The notes: generated from the letters alone by a model not told the origin. Counted from the stretch's first letter, positions 50,262 through 61,597 are shown. The stretch: 64,000 nt of DNA from Caballeronia sp. M1242 (GCF_017220215.1 NZ_CP071129.1:992001-1056000), one strand, 5' to 3'. Translations and numbers: made by a program.

Positions 50262-51020
50262 TCAGTCGTTCAGGCTGAAGACGAACGGGACGGTGGCCGT
50301 GGCGCGGATCGCCTCGCCGTTTTCCTTGTAGGGCGTGCATGCGCTGGAACGAACGGCGTCGAGCGCGGCGTCGTCGAGGCGCGAGGAGCCGCTGCTTTTT
50401 TGCAGCGTCACGTTTTCGATCTTGCCCGACAGGCCGACGGTCAGCTTGACCAGCGCCGTACCCGTCTCGCCCCGGCGGCGCGACATGGCAGGATAGTCCG
50501 GCTGCGCGATATTGCACGACAGGCGCGCGACGTTCTTCGGCGCGGCGAGGTCCATCGTCGGCTTGCCGATGGCGGGCGCGGCCGGCGCCGGGGCGGCCGG
50601 CGCGGGGGCGGGCGGCGGCGGAGCGGGGGGCGCCGGCGGCGTGGGCTCGGGCGCGGGCGCCGCAATCGGCGCCGGCGCTGGCGTGACCGGCATCGGCGCG
50701 GGCTTCGGCTCGGCCTTGGGCTTGATCTTCGGCTGCGGCTGCGGCTTCGGCTGCGGAACGGGTTTCGGCGGCTGGGGCGTCGGCGGTGACTGGACGGCAA
50801 CCGGCTGGGGCGCGGGCTGCGGCGTCTCGCTAATCAGCTGCGCGGTGATCGCCTTGGCTTCGACTGGGCGCGGCGGCGCTTCGTGCCGCATCGTCAGCAC
50901 GGTGCCGAGGAGCGCCGCATGAATCGCGAGTACCAGCGCGCACGCGGCGACCATGCGAGGACTGATGCCGGATGACGGCGCGGGCGAAAAGGCGGCTGAA
51001 GACGTGGTCGGGGACTGCAT
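50262..51020 (-). CDS. tonB: Energy transducer TonB
   Basis: A 252-residue protein: cytoplasmic N-terminus, one anchor helix (VAACALVLAIHAALLGTVL), a long Pro/Ala/Lys-rich periplasmic spacer (residues about 65-170), and the C-terminal TonB domain (PDYPAMSRRRGETGTALVKLTVG...GEAIRATATVPFVFSL). It opens outer-membrane siderophore and haem receptors. First of tonB-exbB-exbD; the 20-residue membrane peptide and bfd lie upstream on the same strand. Confidence 0.94.
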   Translation of the reverse strand: MQSPTTSSAAFSPAPSSGISPRMVAACALVLAIHAALLGTVLTMRHEAPPRPVEAKAITAQLISETPQPAPQPVAVQSPPTPQPPKPVPQPKPQPQPKIKPKAEPKPAPMPVTPAPAPIAAPAPEPTPPAPPAPPPPAPAPAAPAPAAPAIGKPTMDLAAPKNVARLSCNIAQPDYPAMSRRRGETGTALVKLTVGLSGKIENVTLQKSSGSSRLDDAALDAVRSSACTPYKENGEAIRATATVPFVFSLND

Positions 51021-51108
51021 TCTTGGGCGTTGTTCGAGAGTCTGCTTGCCTGACGGCTCCTGATGCTGAGATCCCGAACATAAGCTGGCCCGAAAGCGAA
51101 GGGCGAAG

Positions 51109-51171
51109 TCATCGACGAAATATCAGCAGCGAAATGAACAGGGTAGCCACAAAACCGATCAGCAATTCCAT
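51109..51171 (-). CDS. Putative 20-residue membrane peptide upstream of tonB
   Basis: The reading is MELLIGFVATLFISLLIFRR, a single hydrophobic helix with an Arg-Arg end. A strong ribosome site (GAGGAG, 6 nt from the ATG) precedes it. It lies 88 bp upstream of tonB on the same strand, in the bfd-tonB gap. It is too short for routine gene finding. It could be a small subunit or modulator of the TonB system, or a leader peptide; both are inferences. Confidence 0.5.
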   Translation of the reverse strand: MELLIGFVATLFISLLIFRR

Positions 51172-51270
51172 CTCGTTCTCCTCGGACAGGACTGAACGGT
51201 TTGCAGAAGGTACTGCGGTTGGCTACCGGCGCGGCCGCGGCCAAACGGCGCGACCGCTGGCGCGGGAGCG

Positions 51271-51495
51271 TCAGGCCGCCTGGCGTTCGTAGAACGTGAC
51301 CGGCGCTGCCTGCACGCCGCAATGCGAGGCGCAGACGCCGCTTTGCACCATCACATCGCGCACGCTCTCTTCGCACTTCCCGCAGCACATGGCGACGCCG
51401 AGTTCGAACTGGAGCTCGTCGAACGTATCGACGCCCTCCGCGATGGCGGCGCGAATCTTTCTGTCGGACACTGACTTGCAGACACAGACGATCAT
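51271..51495 (-). CDS. bfd: Bacterioferritin-associated ferredoxin
   Basis: A 74-residue (2Fe-2S) protein with the Bfd pattern MIVCVCKSVSDRKIRAAIAEG and CCGKCEESVRDVM (four Cys ligands in C-x-C and C-x2-C form). Bfd reduces bacterioferritin so that iron can be released. It lies behind a Fur box and near tonB, and bfr is about 1 kb upstream. The Ala/Cys-rich C-terminal tail (VCASHCGVQAAP) is an extension. Confidence 0.92.
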   Translation of the reverse strand: MIVCVCKSVSDRKIRAAIAEGVDTFDELQFELGVAMCCGKCEESVRDVMVQSGVCASHCGVQAAPVTFYERQAA

Positions 51496-51517
51496 GATGG
51501 TTCGCGATAGCTTCCGT

Positions 51518-51539
51518 TAATGCGAATTATTATCATTCA
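51518..51539 (-). promoter_or_regulatory. Fur box upstream of bfd
   Basis: The minus-strand sequence ATGATAATAATTCGCATTA is close to the Fur consensus (GATAAT-type repeats) and lies about 25 bp upstream of the bfd ATG. Confidence 0.75.
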
Positions 51540-51689
51540 GTGTCGCGAGCTTGGCAAGCGAGGAGCGGGGATTTTTGTAACAGGATGCGGGACTCGGCCG
51601 GTTCGCCCGCCGGAGGCTTGCCGGGCGGGGCAGAGCGGCTGTCCTCGCGCCTCAAGGCTAAGCAGCAACCCTGCGCGCGCTGTGGAGAT

Positions 51690-52544
51690 TTAGGCGCTCG
51701 GAATATCGACATGCCGCACATTCGCCTGGATTTGCAGCAACGAGGCGGCGAGTTGTCGCTGCGGTTCGCCATCGGCGGTGGAGTAGAAAAGCGGGGTCGC
51801 TGCGACCGACGCATCGGCGTTGCGGAGTCCGCTCGCGTCGAGCAGGCGTTCGAGTTGCCGCGCGACTGCGACGCTCGTATCGACGATATGCAGCCGCTCG
51901 CCCGCAATCTCGCGAATGGCGCGGTCAAGAAAAGGGTAGTGCGTGCAGCCGAGCACGAGGGTGTCGGCGCCCGCGTCGAGCATCGGTTTGAGATAGCTTT
52001 CGAGCAGCGCCATGAGTTCGGGCGACGACGTGTCGCACCGCTCCACCGCCTGCACCAGCCCGTGCCCCGGCTGGCATATGAAGCGGCAATTGCCGGCATA
52101 GCGGTCAAGAAGCGACTGAAAGCGCGCGCTTCGCAGCGTCGCCTGCGTGGCCAGCACGCCGACCACGCCGGTTCTAGACACCGCCGCGGCCGGCTTCACG
52201 CCGGGCTCGACGCCGACGAGCGGGATCGCGAGCCGCTCGCGCACGTGCGCGATGGATTGCGCGGTCGCCGTGTTGCATGCGACGACGAGCGCCTTCACGC
52301 CCTGTCCGACGAGCCATTCGCCGATGGCCGTGGTGCGCGCGGTGATGAACGCATCGTCGCGCTCGCCGTAGGGTGCGTGCAGCGAATCCGCCACGTAGAT
52401 CAACTGCTCGTGCGGCAGCAGCGCGCGCACCGCGCGCAACACGGACAGACCGCCGAGCCCGGAATCGAAGATGCCGACAGGCGCGTCTGCGCCAGCCGGC
52501 GCGCGCGCGTTCGCGGCGAGGGGGGATGCGACGACAGCGGACAT
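51690..52544 (-). CDS. murI: Glutamate racemase
   Basis: A 284-residue cofactor-independent racemase that makes D-glutamate for peptidoglycan. The catalytic cysteines are Cys90 in VVACNTATA and Cys200 in LVLGCTHYPFL, and the N-terminal VGIFDSGLGGLSVLRAV is conserved. It starts 13 bp after the bfr stop, so bfr and murI may share a transcript. Confidence 0.96.
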   Translation of the reverse strand: MSAVVASPLAANARAPAGADAPVGIFDSGLGGLSVLRAVRALLPHEQLIYVADSLHAPYGERDDAFITARTTAIGEWLVGQGVKALVVACNTATAQSIAHVRERLAIPLVGVEPGVKPAAAVSRTGVVGVLATQATLRSARFQSLLDRYAGNCRFICQPGHGLVQAVERCDTSSPELMALLESYLKPMLDAGADTLVLGCTHYPFLDRAIREIAGERLHIVDTSVAVARQLERLLDASGLRNADASVAATPLFYSTADGEPQRQLAASLLQIQANVRHVDIPSA

Positions 52545-52557
52545 CGTTTGAGACGGC

Positions 52558-53031
52558 TTATTGCTCGCCCATCATGCTCTGCTGATAGTTCTGGATGCCG
52601 ACCTTGTCGATCAGATCCAGTTGCGTTTCGAGCCAGTCGATGTGCTCTTCGGTGTCGTTCAGAATCTTGTCGAAGATATCGCGCGAAACGTAGTCCCGCA
52701 CGGACTCGCAATACGCGATGGCTTCCTTGCAGGTCGACTGCGAAATCTGCTCGAGCTTCAGATCGCACTCGATGATTTCCTTGGTCTCTTCGCCGATCAA
52801 AAGCTTGTGCAGGTCCTGCAGGTTCGGCAAGCCGTCGAGCATGAACACGCGCTGGATCAGCCAGTCGGCGTGCTTCATCTCGCCAATCGACTCGTCGTAT
52901 TCGTGCTTGTTCAGTTGCTCGAGGCCCCAGTGCTTGTACATCCGGGCGTGAAGGAAGTATTGATTGATCGCGGTGAGCTCGTTCTTCAGCTGCGCGTTCA
53001 GATATTCGATGACTTTCGCGTCGCCTTTCAT
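52558..53031 (-). CDS. bfr: Bacterioferritin
   Basis: A 157-residue four-helix ferritin that stores iron as a ferric core. The ferroxidase residues Glu18, Glu51 and His54 are in place and the haem-binding Met52 is present ([25 protein letters not shown]). The true start [21 protein letters not shown] was chosen; the long open frame upstream is spurious. Together with bfd it forms the iron storage and release pair of this region. Confidence 0.97.
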   Translation of the reverse strand: MKGDAKVIEYLNAQLKNELTAINQYFLHARMYKHWGLEQLNKHEYDESIGEMKHADWLIQRVFMLDGLPNLQDLHKLLIGEETKEIIECDLKLEQISQSTCKEAIAYCESVRDYVSRDIFDKILNDTEEHIDWLETQLDLIDKVGIQNYQQSMMGEQ

Positions 53032-53169
53032 AGGTGTCCTTGTTCCGGGCGTGTGAGCATGGGGGAAAGATAAACCTTGGGACTGGGGCCTGCCAAGGTT
53101 AAGAGGGAATTTTTTGTCGCGGCCGAAAAAGAGAATGGAACGCTCTATCGGCAAATGCGGCTTGCAAAG

Positions 53170-53196
53170 AAAAGCCGGGCGCGCGGCCCGGCTTTC
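53170..53196 (-). terminator. Terminator of the fumarase gene
   Basis: A 10-bp stem (53171-53180 with 53186-53195) with a 5-nt loop, followed on the minus strand by TTTTCTTT, about 45 bp past the fumarase stop. Confidence 0.8.
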
Positions 53197-53242
53197 CGAC
53201 CGCGCGGCGCAGATCATGCGCGATGCGGTCCGCGTCTCGTGC

Positions 53243-54766
53243 TTACGCCGTCGCGACCGGAATCTTGCCGATCTTCGCCTGCCATTCGGCGGGGCCGGTC
53301 TTGTGGACCGACGTTCCGTTCGAATCGACCGCGACCGTAACCGGCATGTCCTTCACGTCGAACTCGTAGATGGCTTCCATGCCGAGGTCTTCGAACGCGA
53401 GCACCTTGGCCTCGCGGATCGCCTTCGAGACGAGATACGCCGCGCCGCCGACCGCCATCAGATACGCGGCCTTGTGCTTCTTGATCGCCTCGATGGCGAC
53501 CGGACCGCGCTCGGCCTTGCCGATCATCGAGATGAGGCCGGTCTGGGCGAGCATCGTTTCCGTGAACTTGTCCATGCGCGTGGCCGTCGTCGGGCCTGCC
53601 GGACCGACCGCTTCGTCGCGCACCGGATCGACCGGGCCGACGTAATAGATCACGCGGTTCGTGAAATCGACCGGCAGCTTTTCGCCCTTCGCGAGCATGT
53701 CGGCGATGCGCTTGTGCGCGGCGTCGCGGCCCGTCAGCATCTTGCCCGAGAGCAAGAGCGTCTGGCCCGGCTTCCACGACGCGACTTCTTCCGGCGTCAG
53801 CGTGTTGAGGTCGACGCGCTTGCTCGTCTCCGTGTTCGGCTGCCACGTGACCTTCGGCCATGCGTCGAGCGGCGGGGCGTCGAGCTTGGCTGCACCCGAG
53901 CCGTCGAGCGTGAAGTGCGCGTGGCGCGTCGCCGCGCAGTTCGGGATGATCGCGATGGGCTTGCTCGCCGCGTGCGTCGGCGCGGCCATGATCTTGACGT
54001 CGAGCACGGTCGACAAGCCGCCGAGACCCTGCGCGCCGATACCGAGCGCGTTCACCTTCTCATGCAGTTCGACGCGCAGTTCTTCGATCCAGTCCTGCGG
54101 ACCGCGCGCGATGATGTCCTGAATGTCGATGGGGTCCATCAGCGATTCCTTCGCCATCACCATCGCTTTTTCGGCCGTGCCGCCGATGCCGATGCCGAGC
54201 ATGCCCGGCGGGCACCAGCCCGCGCCCATCGTCGGCACGGTCTTGAGCACCCAGTCGACGATCGAATCCGACGGATTGAGCATCGCGAACTTCGACTTGT
54301 TCTCCGAGCCGCCGCCCTTCGCCGCGACCTGCACGTCGACCTTGTCGCCCGGCACGATCTCGTAATGGATCACAGCCGGCGTGTTGTCCTTCGTGTTCTT
54401 GCGCGCGCCTTCGGGCGGGCTCACGATCGACGCACGCAGCACGTTGTCCGGGTTCAGATAGCCGCGGCGCACGCCTTCGTTGATCATGTCGGTGACCGAC
54501 ATCGTCGCGCCGTCCCAACGCACGTCCATGCCCACCTTCACGAACACCGTGACGATGCCCGTGTCCTGACAGATCGGGCGCTTGCCTTCGGCGCACATGC
54601 GGCTGTTGGTCAGGATCTGCGCGATGGCGTCCTTCGCGGCGGGGCTTTCCTCCAACTCGTAGGCGCGGCCGAGCGCCTGAATATAGTCGAGCGGATGGTA
54701 GTAGCTGATGTACTGCAGAGAATCGGCGATGCTCTGGATCAGGTCTTCTTGCTTGATGACGGTCAT
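53243..54766 (-). CDS. fumA: Class I fumarate hydratase (4Fe-4S)
   Basis: A 507-residue enzyme of the TCA cycle (fumarate to malate). It is an iron-dependent class I hydratase: KRPICQDTG with Cys66, [16 protein letters not shown] and [12 protein letters not shown] provide the three cluster cysteines, and the beta domain ([17 protein letters not shown]) is fused. The start [16 protein letters not shown] is typical; the ORF extends 102 codons further upstream without meaning. Oxygen-labile iron-sulfur clusters fit an iron-rich neighbourhood, but no shared regulation is visible. Confidence 0.95.
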   Translation of the reverse strand: MTVIKQEDLIQSIADSLQYISYYHPLDYIQALGRAYELEESPAAKDAIAQILTNSRMCAEGKRPICQDTGIVTVFVKVGMDVRWDGATMSVTDMINEGVRRGYLNPDNVLRASIVSPPEGARKNTKDNTPAVIHYEIVPGDKVDVQVAAKGGGSENKSKFAMLNPSDSIVDWVLKTVPTMGAGWCPPGMLGIGIGGTAEKAMVMAKESLMDPIDIQDIIARGPQDWIEELRVELHEKVNALGIGAQGLGGLSTVLDVKIMAAPTHAASKPIAIIPNCAATRHAHFTLDGSGAAKLDAPPLDAWPKVTWQPNTETSKRVDLNTLTPEEVASWKPGQTLLLSGKMLTGRDAAHKRIADMLAKGEKLPVDFTNRVIYYVGPVDPVRDEAVGPAGPTTATRMDKFTETMLAQTGLISMIGKAERGPVAIEAIKKHKAAYLMAVGGAAYLVSKAIREAKVLAFEDLGMEAIYEFDVKDMPVTVAVDSNGTSVHKTGPAEWQAKIGKIPVATA

Positions 54767-54813
54767 GGCTTGGGCTCTGGGGACGAAAGACTGCGTGCGT
54801 TCTCTTCGACGCT

Positions 54814-55401
54814 TCAATCGAGTGCGCTGCGGGGTGTTGCCGTTTCGCTGTGGAAATGCCGCGGATGCGTATGCGTGGTCAACCGGTCGACATAGGCCAT
54901 GACGAGCGCGGACACGAGAAACGCCACGTGAATCACGACTTGCCACAGCACCGTATGGAACGTGTGCTGATCCGGATTGATGAAAGTCTTCAGCAGATGA
55001 ATCGACGAGATGCTGATGAGCGCCATCGAGAGCTTCACTTTCAGCACGCCCGCATTGACGTGATCGAGCCACTCGGGTTCGTCGGGATGGCCTTCCACGC
55101 CGAGACGCGACACGAACGTTTCGTATCCGCCGACGATCACCATGATGAGCAGGTTCGAGATCATCACCACGTCGATCAGGCCGAGCACGACCAGCATGAC
55201 GTTGGTTTCGTCGAGCGTCATCGCGTGCGTGACGAGGTGCCAGACCTCCTTCAGGAACAGGACGACGTAGACGCCCTGCGCGACGATGAGTCCGAGATAG
55301 AGCGGCACCTGAAGCCAGCGGCTCATGAAGATGAATCTGGGCAGCGCCTTCATCGGGCCGGGGCGAGCGGGCGAGTCGGGGAAGTGCTTCTGAGCGGACA
55401 T
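54814..55401 (-). CDS. UPF0114 (YqhA) family membrane protein
   Basis: A 195-residue protein with four membrane helices and the UPF0114 pattern (FIFMSRWLQVPLYLGLIVAQ, VMLVVLGLIDVVMISNLLIMVIVGGYETFVSRL, VNAGVLKVKLSMALISISSIHLLKTF). Function is unknown for the family. It lies 47 bp upstream of the fumarase start on the same strand. The longer open frame (to 55533) was rejected; MSAQKHFPDSP is the likely start. Confidence 0.9.
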   Translation of the reverse strand: MSAQKHFPDSPARPGPMKALPRFIFMSRWLQVPLYLGLIVAQGVYVVLFLKEVWHLVTHAMTLDETNVMLVVLGLIDVVMISNLLIMVIVGGYETFVSRLGVEGHPDEPEWLDHVNAGVLKVKLSMALISISSIHLLKTFINPDQHTFHTVLWQVVIHVAFLVSALVMAYVDRLTTHTHPRHFHSETATPRSALD

Positions 55402-55571
55402 GGGCGGCGTGTCGGTCGGGCGGCGGAGATCGAAGTGCTGGGAACGTGAAACGGGCGGTTCGTGGCCCGTCCGGGAAAGCCCGGTATTGTAGCGTGTCGC
55501 CGCGCGAGCCTGCCGGAACGCAGCGGCAAGCACTGTTGTGTCAATCGGATGGAATGCGCGGCCACTCGCCC

Positions 55572-56492
55572 CTAGACGTTGCTTTCGCGGCTCCCACGCT
55601 CGTCACGCGCCACGGGCGCCCGGCGCTTCAGGCTCGCGAGGACGATGCCCGCCATCACGCACGCGAGCGCGATGCCATGCGCGAGCGTCGGCCGCTCGCC
55701 GAGGAACGCGATGCCGTAGAGCGCCGCCGCGATCGGCAGGACGGCCGAGAAGACGCCCGCGAGGCTTCCGGCGACGTGTCGGATGCCTTTCATCCACAGC
55801 CAGAAGGAGAAGACGCTCGCCGAAAGCGCATACCATCCGACGAGCGCCCAGGTGATTCCGTCGACGCCGCGCCAGTCGAACGCGAGCGCGGTCGGCAGAC
55901 CGAGCGGCAACATCAGCAGAAAGCCTAACCCGTGGGTATACGCGCAGATGTCGATGGCGGGCAGCGTCTGCGTCAGCCGCCGCGACAGGATCACGTACAG
56001 CGATTCGCAGCAGACCGCGCCGACCACCATCAGATTGCCCGCGAGCGAGCCGCCGCCGTGATCGCCGCCGCCGCCGCTCTGGGCGACGTTGATGACGACG
56101 ACGCCCACGACCGCCAGCGCGATGGAAGCGAACGCTCGTCCGCCCGGCTTCTCCCTGAGAAAGAGCCACGCGAACAGCGCGACGACGGCCGGCATGGTGC
56201 TCGTGATGACGCCCGCCGCGACTGCGCTCGTGCGCGCGACGCCGTTGAGCATCAGCAGCGTGAAGCCGAATGTGCCGAAGAGCGCCTGCAGAAAGAGGTT
56301 GATCCACTCGGCGCGCGCCACGCGCTTCATCTTCGACGGACGCAACAGCGGCCACAGCACCGCCAGCGCGATGACGAAGCGCAGCAGCGCGAAAAGCGGC
56401 ACCGGCACGGACGCCACGATCGACTTGCCGATGCCGACGTTGCTCCCGACGAGCAGCATCGACGCGATGAGATAGAGGGCGTAGCGATTCAA
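55572..56492 (-). CDS. EamA/DMT-family transporter
   Basis: A membrane protein of about 306 residues with ten helices in two EamA repeats (LLVGSNVGIGKSIV, LQALFGTFGFTLLMLNGVARTSA, VFSAVLPIAAALYGIAFLGERPTLAHGIA). It is a drug/metabolite exporter; the substrate is unknown. There is no ATG start: TTG at 56492 (NRYALYLIASML) and TTG at 56522 are both possible, and the first fits homologues better. It is divergent from acsA. Confidence 0.85.
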   Translation of the reverse strand: MNRYALYLIASMLLVGSNVGIGKSIVASVPVPLFALLRFVIALAVLWPLLRPSKMKRVARAEWINLFLQALFGTFGFTLLMLNGVARTSAVAAGVITSTMPAVVALFAWLFLREKPGGRAFASIALAVVGVVVINVAQSGGGGDHGGGSLAGNLMVVGAVCCESLYVILSRRLTQTLPAIDICAYTHGLGFLLMLPLGLPTALAFDWRGVDGITWALVGWYALSASVFSFWLWMKGIRHVAGSLAGVFSAVLPIAAALYGIAFLGERPTLAHGIALACVMAGIVLASLKRRAPVARDERGSRESNV

Positions 56493-56522
56493 GCTGTGAT
56501 TTCGGCGTCGAGCGCACGACAA

Positions 56523-56875
56523 GCGCGCGGCGAGTTCAGTTAGGATTGTGGGGACGCATTGTAGAAGCCGCGCCGACTCCGTGTATACCCCGTGCCGAAG
56601 CCGTCGGCCGCGTAAGAAGCGGGTAAGTTGCGCGGCATATCTTGATCTTCATGCAGGCTGCAATGAGTCGGCAAGCGCGTTTCTCGAACGAAGCGCGCTG
56701 GCAAGGTTGCAAGTGGCCGGCAATCCGCGAGACGGCGGAGCCGGTCGACAGGAGACAGGGTTCGGCGAGAACGCCCGTGCGCGTGACGCTTTCGAACCTC
56801 AATAACATGCGGCGTGCCCGCCTCAAGCGTCGAGCGCGCCGCCGGCTTTTGGAATCACCATCGGAGGGGTTGTCG
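56523..56875. other. Divergent region upstream of acsA
   Basis: 353 bp without a supported gene, although several frames are open. It should hold the acsA promoter. Only the acsA ribosome site (GGAGGGG, about 9 nt before the ATG) is recognisable. Confidence 0.4.
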
Positions 56876-58858
<1,983 letters not shown>

Positions 58859-58870
58859 AGCTGTTCTAAA

Positions 58871-58897
58871 CGACCGCCGCCGAATAAGCGGCGGTCG
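58871..58897 (+). other. Hairpin between acsA and the symporter operon
   Basis: A 10-bp perfect stem (58871-58880 with 58888-58897) and a 7-nt loop, with no T-run. It is a weak terminator or a structural spacer. Confidence 0.45.
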
Positions 58898-58938
58898 ATC
58901 CCGATTGCCGATGCCACGCGGTTTTGGTACATAACCGC

Positions 58939-59295
58939 ATGGTCACGCCTGCCGATCCGCTCAATCCCACGCTTGCCCCGCCGCCGCGCGTCCCGGCGGC
59001 CGCGGCGCGCGCGCATCGCGCGTACTGGCGCTTCAATGTCGCGCTGATCTCGGTGCTGCTTGCCGTCGGATTCGTCGTGTCGTTCTGCGTGCCGCTTTTC
59101 GCGGAGCGTCTGCAACACCTGCGCATCGCCGGGTTTCCGCTGCCGTTCTTCTTCGGCGCGCAGGGCGCGATTCTCGTCTACGTGACGCTGATCGCCGTCT
59201 ATATCGTGCTGATGCAACTCGCCGATGCGCGGCTCGCGCGCGCCGTCGACGAAGCCAGCGCGCACGATGGCGAGCAGGACGACGCCCGGCGATGA
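58939..59295 (+). CDS. DUF4212 small membrane protein
   Basis: A 118-residue protein with two membrane helices and the pattern AYWRFNVALISVLLAVGFVVSFCVPLFA and PLPFFFGAQGAILVYVTLIAVYIVLM, characteristic of DUF4212. These are the small partners of VC_2705-type sodium:solute symporters. The stop overlaps the symporter ATG (ATGA). A TTG 15 bp upstream is an alternative start. Confidence 0.88.
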   Translation: MVTPADPLNPTLAPPPRVPAAAARAHRAYWRFNVALISVLLAVGFVVSFCVPLFAERLQHLRIAGFPLPFFFGAQGAILVYVTLIAVYIVLMQLADARLARAVDEASAHDGEQDDARR

Positions 59296-61322
59296 AGCTC
59301 ACCAACCGGCTCATCGTCACTTACGCGCTCTATACGCTCGGCTTTCTGCTGTTCATCTTCGTGATGGAACGTATCGAGCGCACGGCCGGCGCGGGCATGT
59401 GGGTCGGCTATGTGTTCCTGTTCGTGCCGATCGCCGTGTATGCGGTTATCGGGCTGCTCTCGCGCACGTCCGATCTCGTCGAATACTACGTGGCCGGGCG
59501 GCGCGTGCCTTCCGCGTTCAACGGCATGGCGACGGCGGCGGACTGGCTCTCGGCGGCGTCGTTCATCGGACTGGCCGGCTCCATCTACGCGAGCGGCTAC
59601 GACGGCCTCGCCTACATGATGGGCTGGACCGGCGGCTATTGCCTCGTCGCCTTCCTGCTCGCGCCGTACGTGCGCAAGCTCGCGCGCTACACGATTCCCG
59701 ATTTTCTCGGCACGCGCTTCTCGAGCAACCTTGTGCGCGGACTCGCGGCCATCGCCGCGATCCTGTGCTCGTTCGTCTATCTGGTCGCGCAGATTCAGGG
59801 CATCGGGCTGATCGCGTCGCGCTTCATCGGCATCGAGTTCTCGATCGGCATCTTCTGCGGGCTCGCGGGCATTCTCGTGTGCTCGTTTCTCGGCGGCATG
59901 CGCGCGGTGACGTGGACGCAGGTGGCGCAATACATCATCCTGATCAGCGCGATGCTGATTCCCGTCTCGATGATCGCGCATCGCGACGGGCTCGGATGGT
60001 TCCCGCAACTCAACTATGGCCGCGTGATGGAACGCGTCGAGACGCTCGAACGCGCGCTCGCCGTCTCGCCCGACGAAGCGCGCGCCCGCGCCGATCTTGC
60101 GCGTCAGGCGGCGCGCGCGCAGGAGCGCATCGATGCGCTGCCGCGATCGTTCTTCGACGAGCACGCGCGGCTCGTTGCCGAGATCGCCGATTTGCGCCGG
60201 CACAACGGCCCGCTGCGCGAGATCAGCGAACGCGAGCGCGAACTCGCGTCGTTTCCGCGCGATCCCGCCGATGCGCAGGCGAAGTGGTCGCGCGAACGCG
60301 ATGCGTTGAACGAGCGCGTCGCCGCCCCGGTGCCGCTGACCGCTGCGTTCGCGTCGTCCTCCGGCACGGCTGAGCAGGGCAGCGCGCGGGCGCACCGGTT
60401 GAACTTTCTCTCGCTCATCCTGTGCTTGTCGATCGGCACGGCGAGCTTGCCGCACATTCTCACGCGCTATAACACGACGACGTCCGTGGCATCGGCGCGG
60501 CGTTCGGTCGGCTGGACGCTCTTTTTCGTCGCGCTGTTCTATCTGACGGTGCCGGTGCTCGCCGTGCTGATCAAGCACGAAATTCTGACGGGGCTCGTCG
60601 GACATCGCTTCGCGGAGCTGCCGCAATGGGTGACGCAGTGGCGCCACATCGAGCCGTATTTGATCCGTATCGGCGATATCAACGGCGATGGCGTCGTGCG
60701 CTGGGCCGGCATTCAGATGCAGCCGGACATGGTGGTGCTCGCCGCGCCCGAGATCGCCGGCCTGCCTTACGTGATGTCCGGACTGATTGCGGCGGGCGCG
60801 CTGGCCGCGGCGCTTTCGACGGCGGATGGCCTGCTGCTCACCATCGCGAACGCGTTGTCGCACGACGTGTATTACTGCATGGTGGATCGCCGCGCGACGA
60901 GCCAGCGGCGCGTCACGATTTCGAAAATACTGCTGCTCGGCGTTGCGCTGCTTGCGTCATACGTCGCGTCCCTCAATGCGGGGAACATTCTGTTTCTCGT
61001 GGGCGCGGCGTTTTCGCTCGCGGCGTCGAGTCTCTTTCCGGCGCTGGTGCTCGGCGTCTTCTGGAAGCGCACGACGCAGCGGGGCGTCGTCGCCGGAATG
61101 ATCGCGGGGCTGATCGTGTGCGTGTATTACATCGTGTCGACGTATCCGTTCTTCACGCACCTGACGGGCTTCGACGGGCCGCGCTGGTTCGGCATCGAGC
61201 CGATCAGCTCGGGCGTGTTCGGCGTGCCGGCCGGCTTCGCGGTGGCAATTGCGGTGAGTCTCTTCGATCGCAAACCGGACGAGTACACGCGCGCGCTCGT
61301 CGACTACATTCGTCACCCGTAG
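59292..61322 (+). CDS. Sodium:solute symporter (VC_2705 type) with a large charged insert
   Basis: A 676-residue SSS-family transporter with about 13 membrane helices. Family motifs include YYVAGRRVPSAFNGMATAADWLSAASFIGLAGS and SIGTASLPHILTRYNTTTSV. Residues about 246-368 form a hydrophilic, Arg/Glu/Ala-rich insert that looks coiled-coil (RVETLERALAVSPDEARARADL; REISERERELASFP), making the protein about 120 residues longer than ordinary family members. With DUF4212 and acsA it probably imports acetate or a related carboxylate. The insert could be a regulatory or partner-binding domain; this is inferred. Confidence 0.9.
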   Translation: MKLTNRLIVTYALYTLGFLLFIFVMERIERTAGAGMWVGYVFLFVPIAVYAVIGLLSRTSDLVEYYVAGRRVPSAFNGMATAADWLSAASFIGLAGSIYASGYDGLAYMMGWTGGYCLVAFLLAPYVRKLARYTIPDFLGTRFSSNLVRGLAAIAAILCSFVYLVAQIQGIGLIASRFIGIEFSIGIFCGLAGILVCSFLGGMRAVTWTQVAQYIILISAMLIPVSMIAHRDGLGWFPQLNYGRVMERVETLERALAVSPDEARARADLARQAARAQERIDALPRSFFDEHARLVAEIADLRRHNGPLREISERERELASFPRDPADAQAKWSRERDALNERVAAPVPLTAAFASSSGTAEQGSARAHRLNFLSLILCLSIGTASLPHILTRYNTTTSVASARRSVGWTLFFVALFYLTVPVLAVLIKHEILTGLVGHRFAELPQWVTQWRHIEPYLIRIGDINGDGVVRWAGIQMQPDMVVLAAPEIAGLPYVMSGLIAAGALAAALSTADGLLLTIANALSHDVYYCMVDRRATSQRRVTISKILLLGVALLASYVASLNAGNILFLVGAAFSLAASSLFPALVLGVFWKRTTQRGVVAGMIAGLIVCVYYIVSTYPFFTHLTGFDGPRWFGIEPISSGVFGVPAGFAVAIAVSLFDRKPDEYTRALVDYIRHP

Positions 61323-61365
61323 GGGCTAGGCGGGCGGCGGGAACTTGGTATAATCGCAGTCTTCC

Positions 61366-61455
61366 GGAGAGATGGATGAGTGGTTTAAGTCGCACGCCTG
61401 GAAAGCGTGTATAGGGTAAAACCTATCGGGGGTTCGAATCCCCCTCTCTCCGCCA
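61366..61455 (+). tRNA. tRNA-Ser (anticodon GGA)
   Basis: A 90-nt gene with a 7-bp acceptor stem (GGAGAGA with TCTCTCC), GCCA end encoded, anticodon GGA at 61400-61402 in a CCTGGAAAG loop, a long serine-type variable arm (TATAGGGTAAAACCTAT) and T-loop GGTTCGAATCC. A TATAAT box at 61349-61354 lies 12 bp upstream. It reads UCC/UCU codons. Confidence 0.97.
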
Positions 61456-61468
61456 GCCTGATTCCCGA

Positions 61469-61502
61469 ATCCCGCACAGCTCATCGGCTTGCGGGATTTT
61501 TG
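61469..61502 (+). terminator. Terminator of the tRNA-Ser gene
   Basis: A 9-bp stem (61469-61477 with 61490-61498) and a 12-nt loop followed by TTTTTG, just after the tRNA. Confidence 0.8.
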
Positions 61503-61597
61503 TTTTTGTCGATGCTCGGCAAGGGCATGTGGGTGTCGTAGCGCGGTCGCAACGTCCGCCGAAAGGGATCGTGCAACAAGGCAGCTTTGGTCAGCAT
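61481..61597 (-). CDS. Possible 38-aa peptide antisense to the tRNA-Ser 3' flank
   Basis: The reading starts MLTKAALLHDPFRRTLRPRY. An AGGAG ribosome site lies 8 nt upstream of the ATG. The frame runs into the tRNA terminator region and has unusual TTG and lysine use for this genome. No family is recognised. It may be the 5' end of a gene broken next to the tRNA, or chance. The rest of 61598-61770 shows nothing else. Confidence 0.25.
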   Translation of the reverse strand: MLTKAALLHDPFRRTLRPRYDTHMPLPSIDKNKNPASR

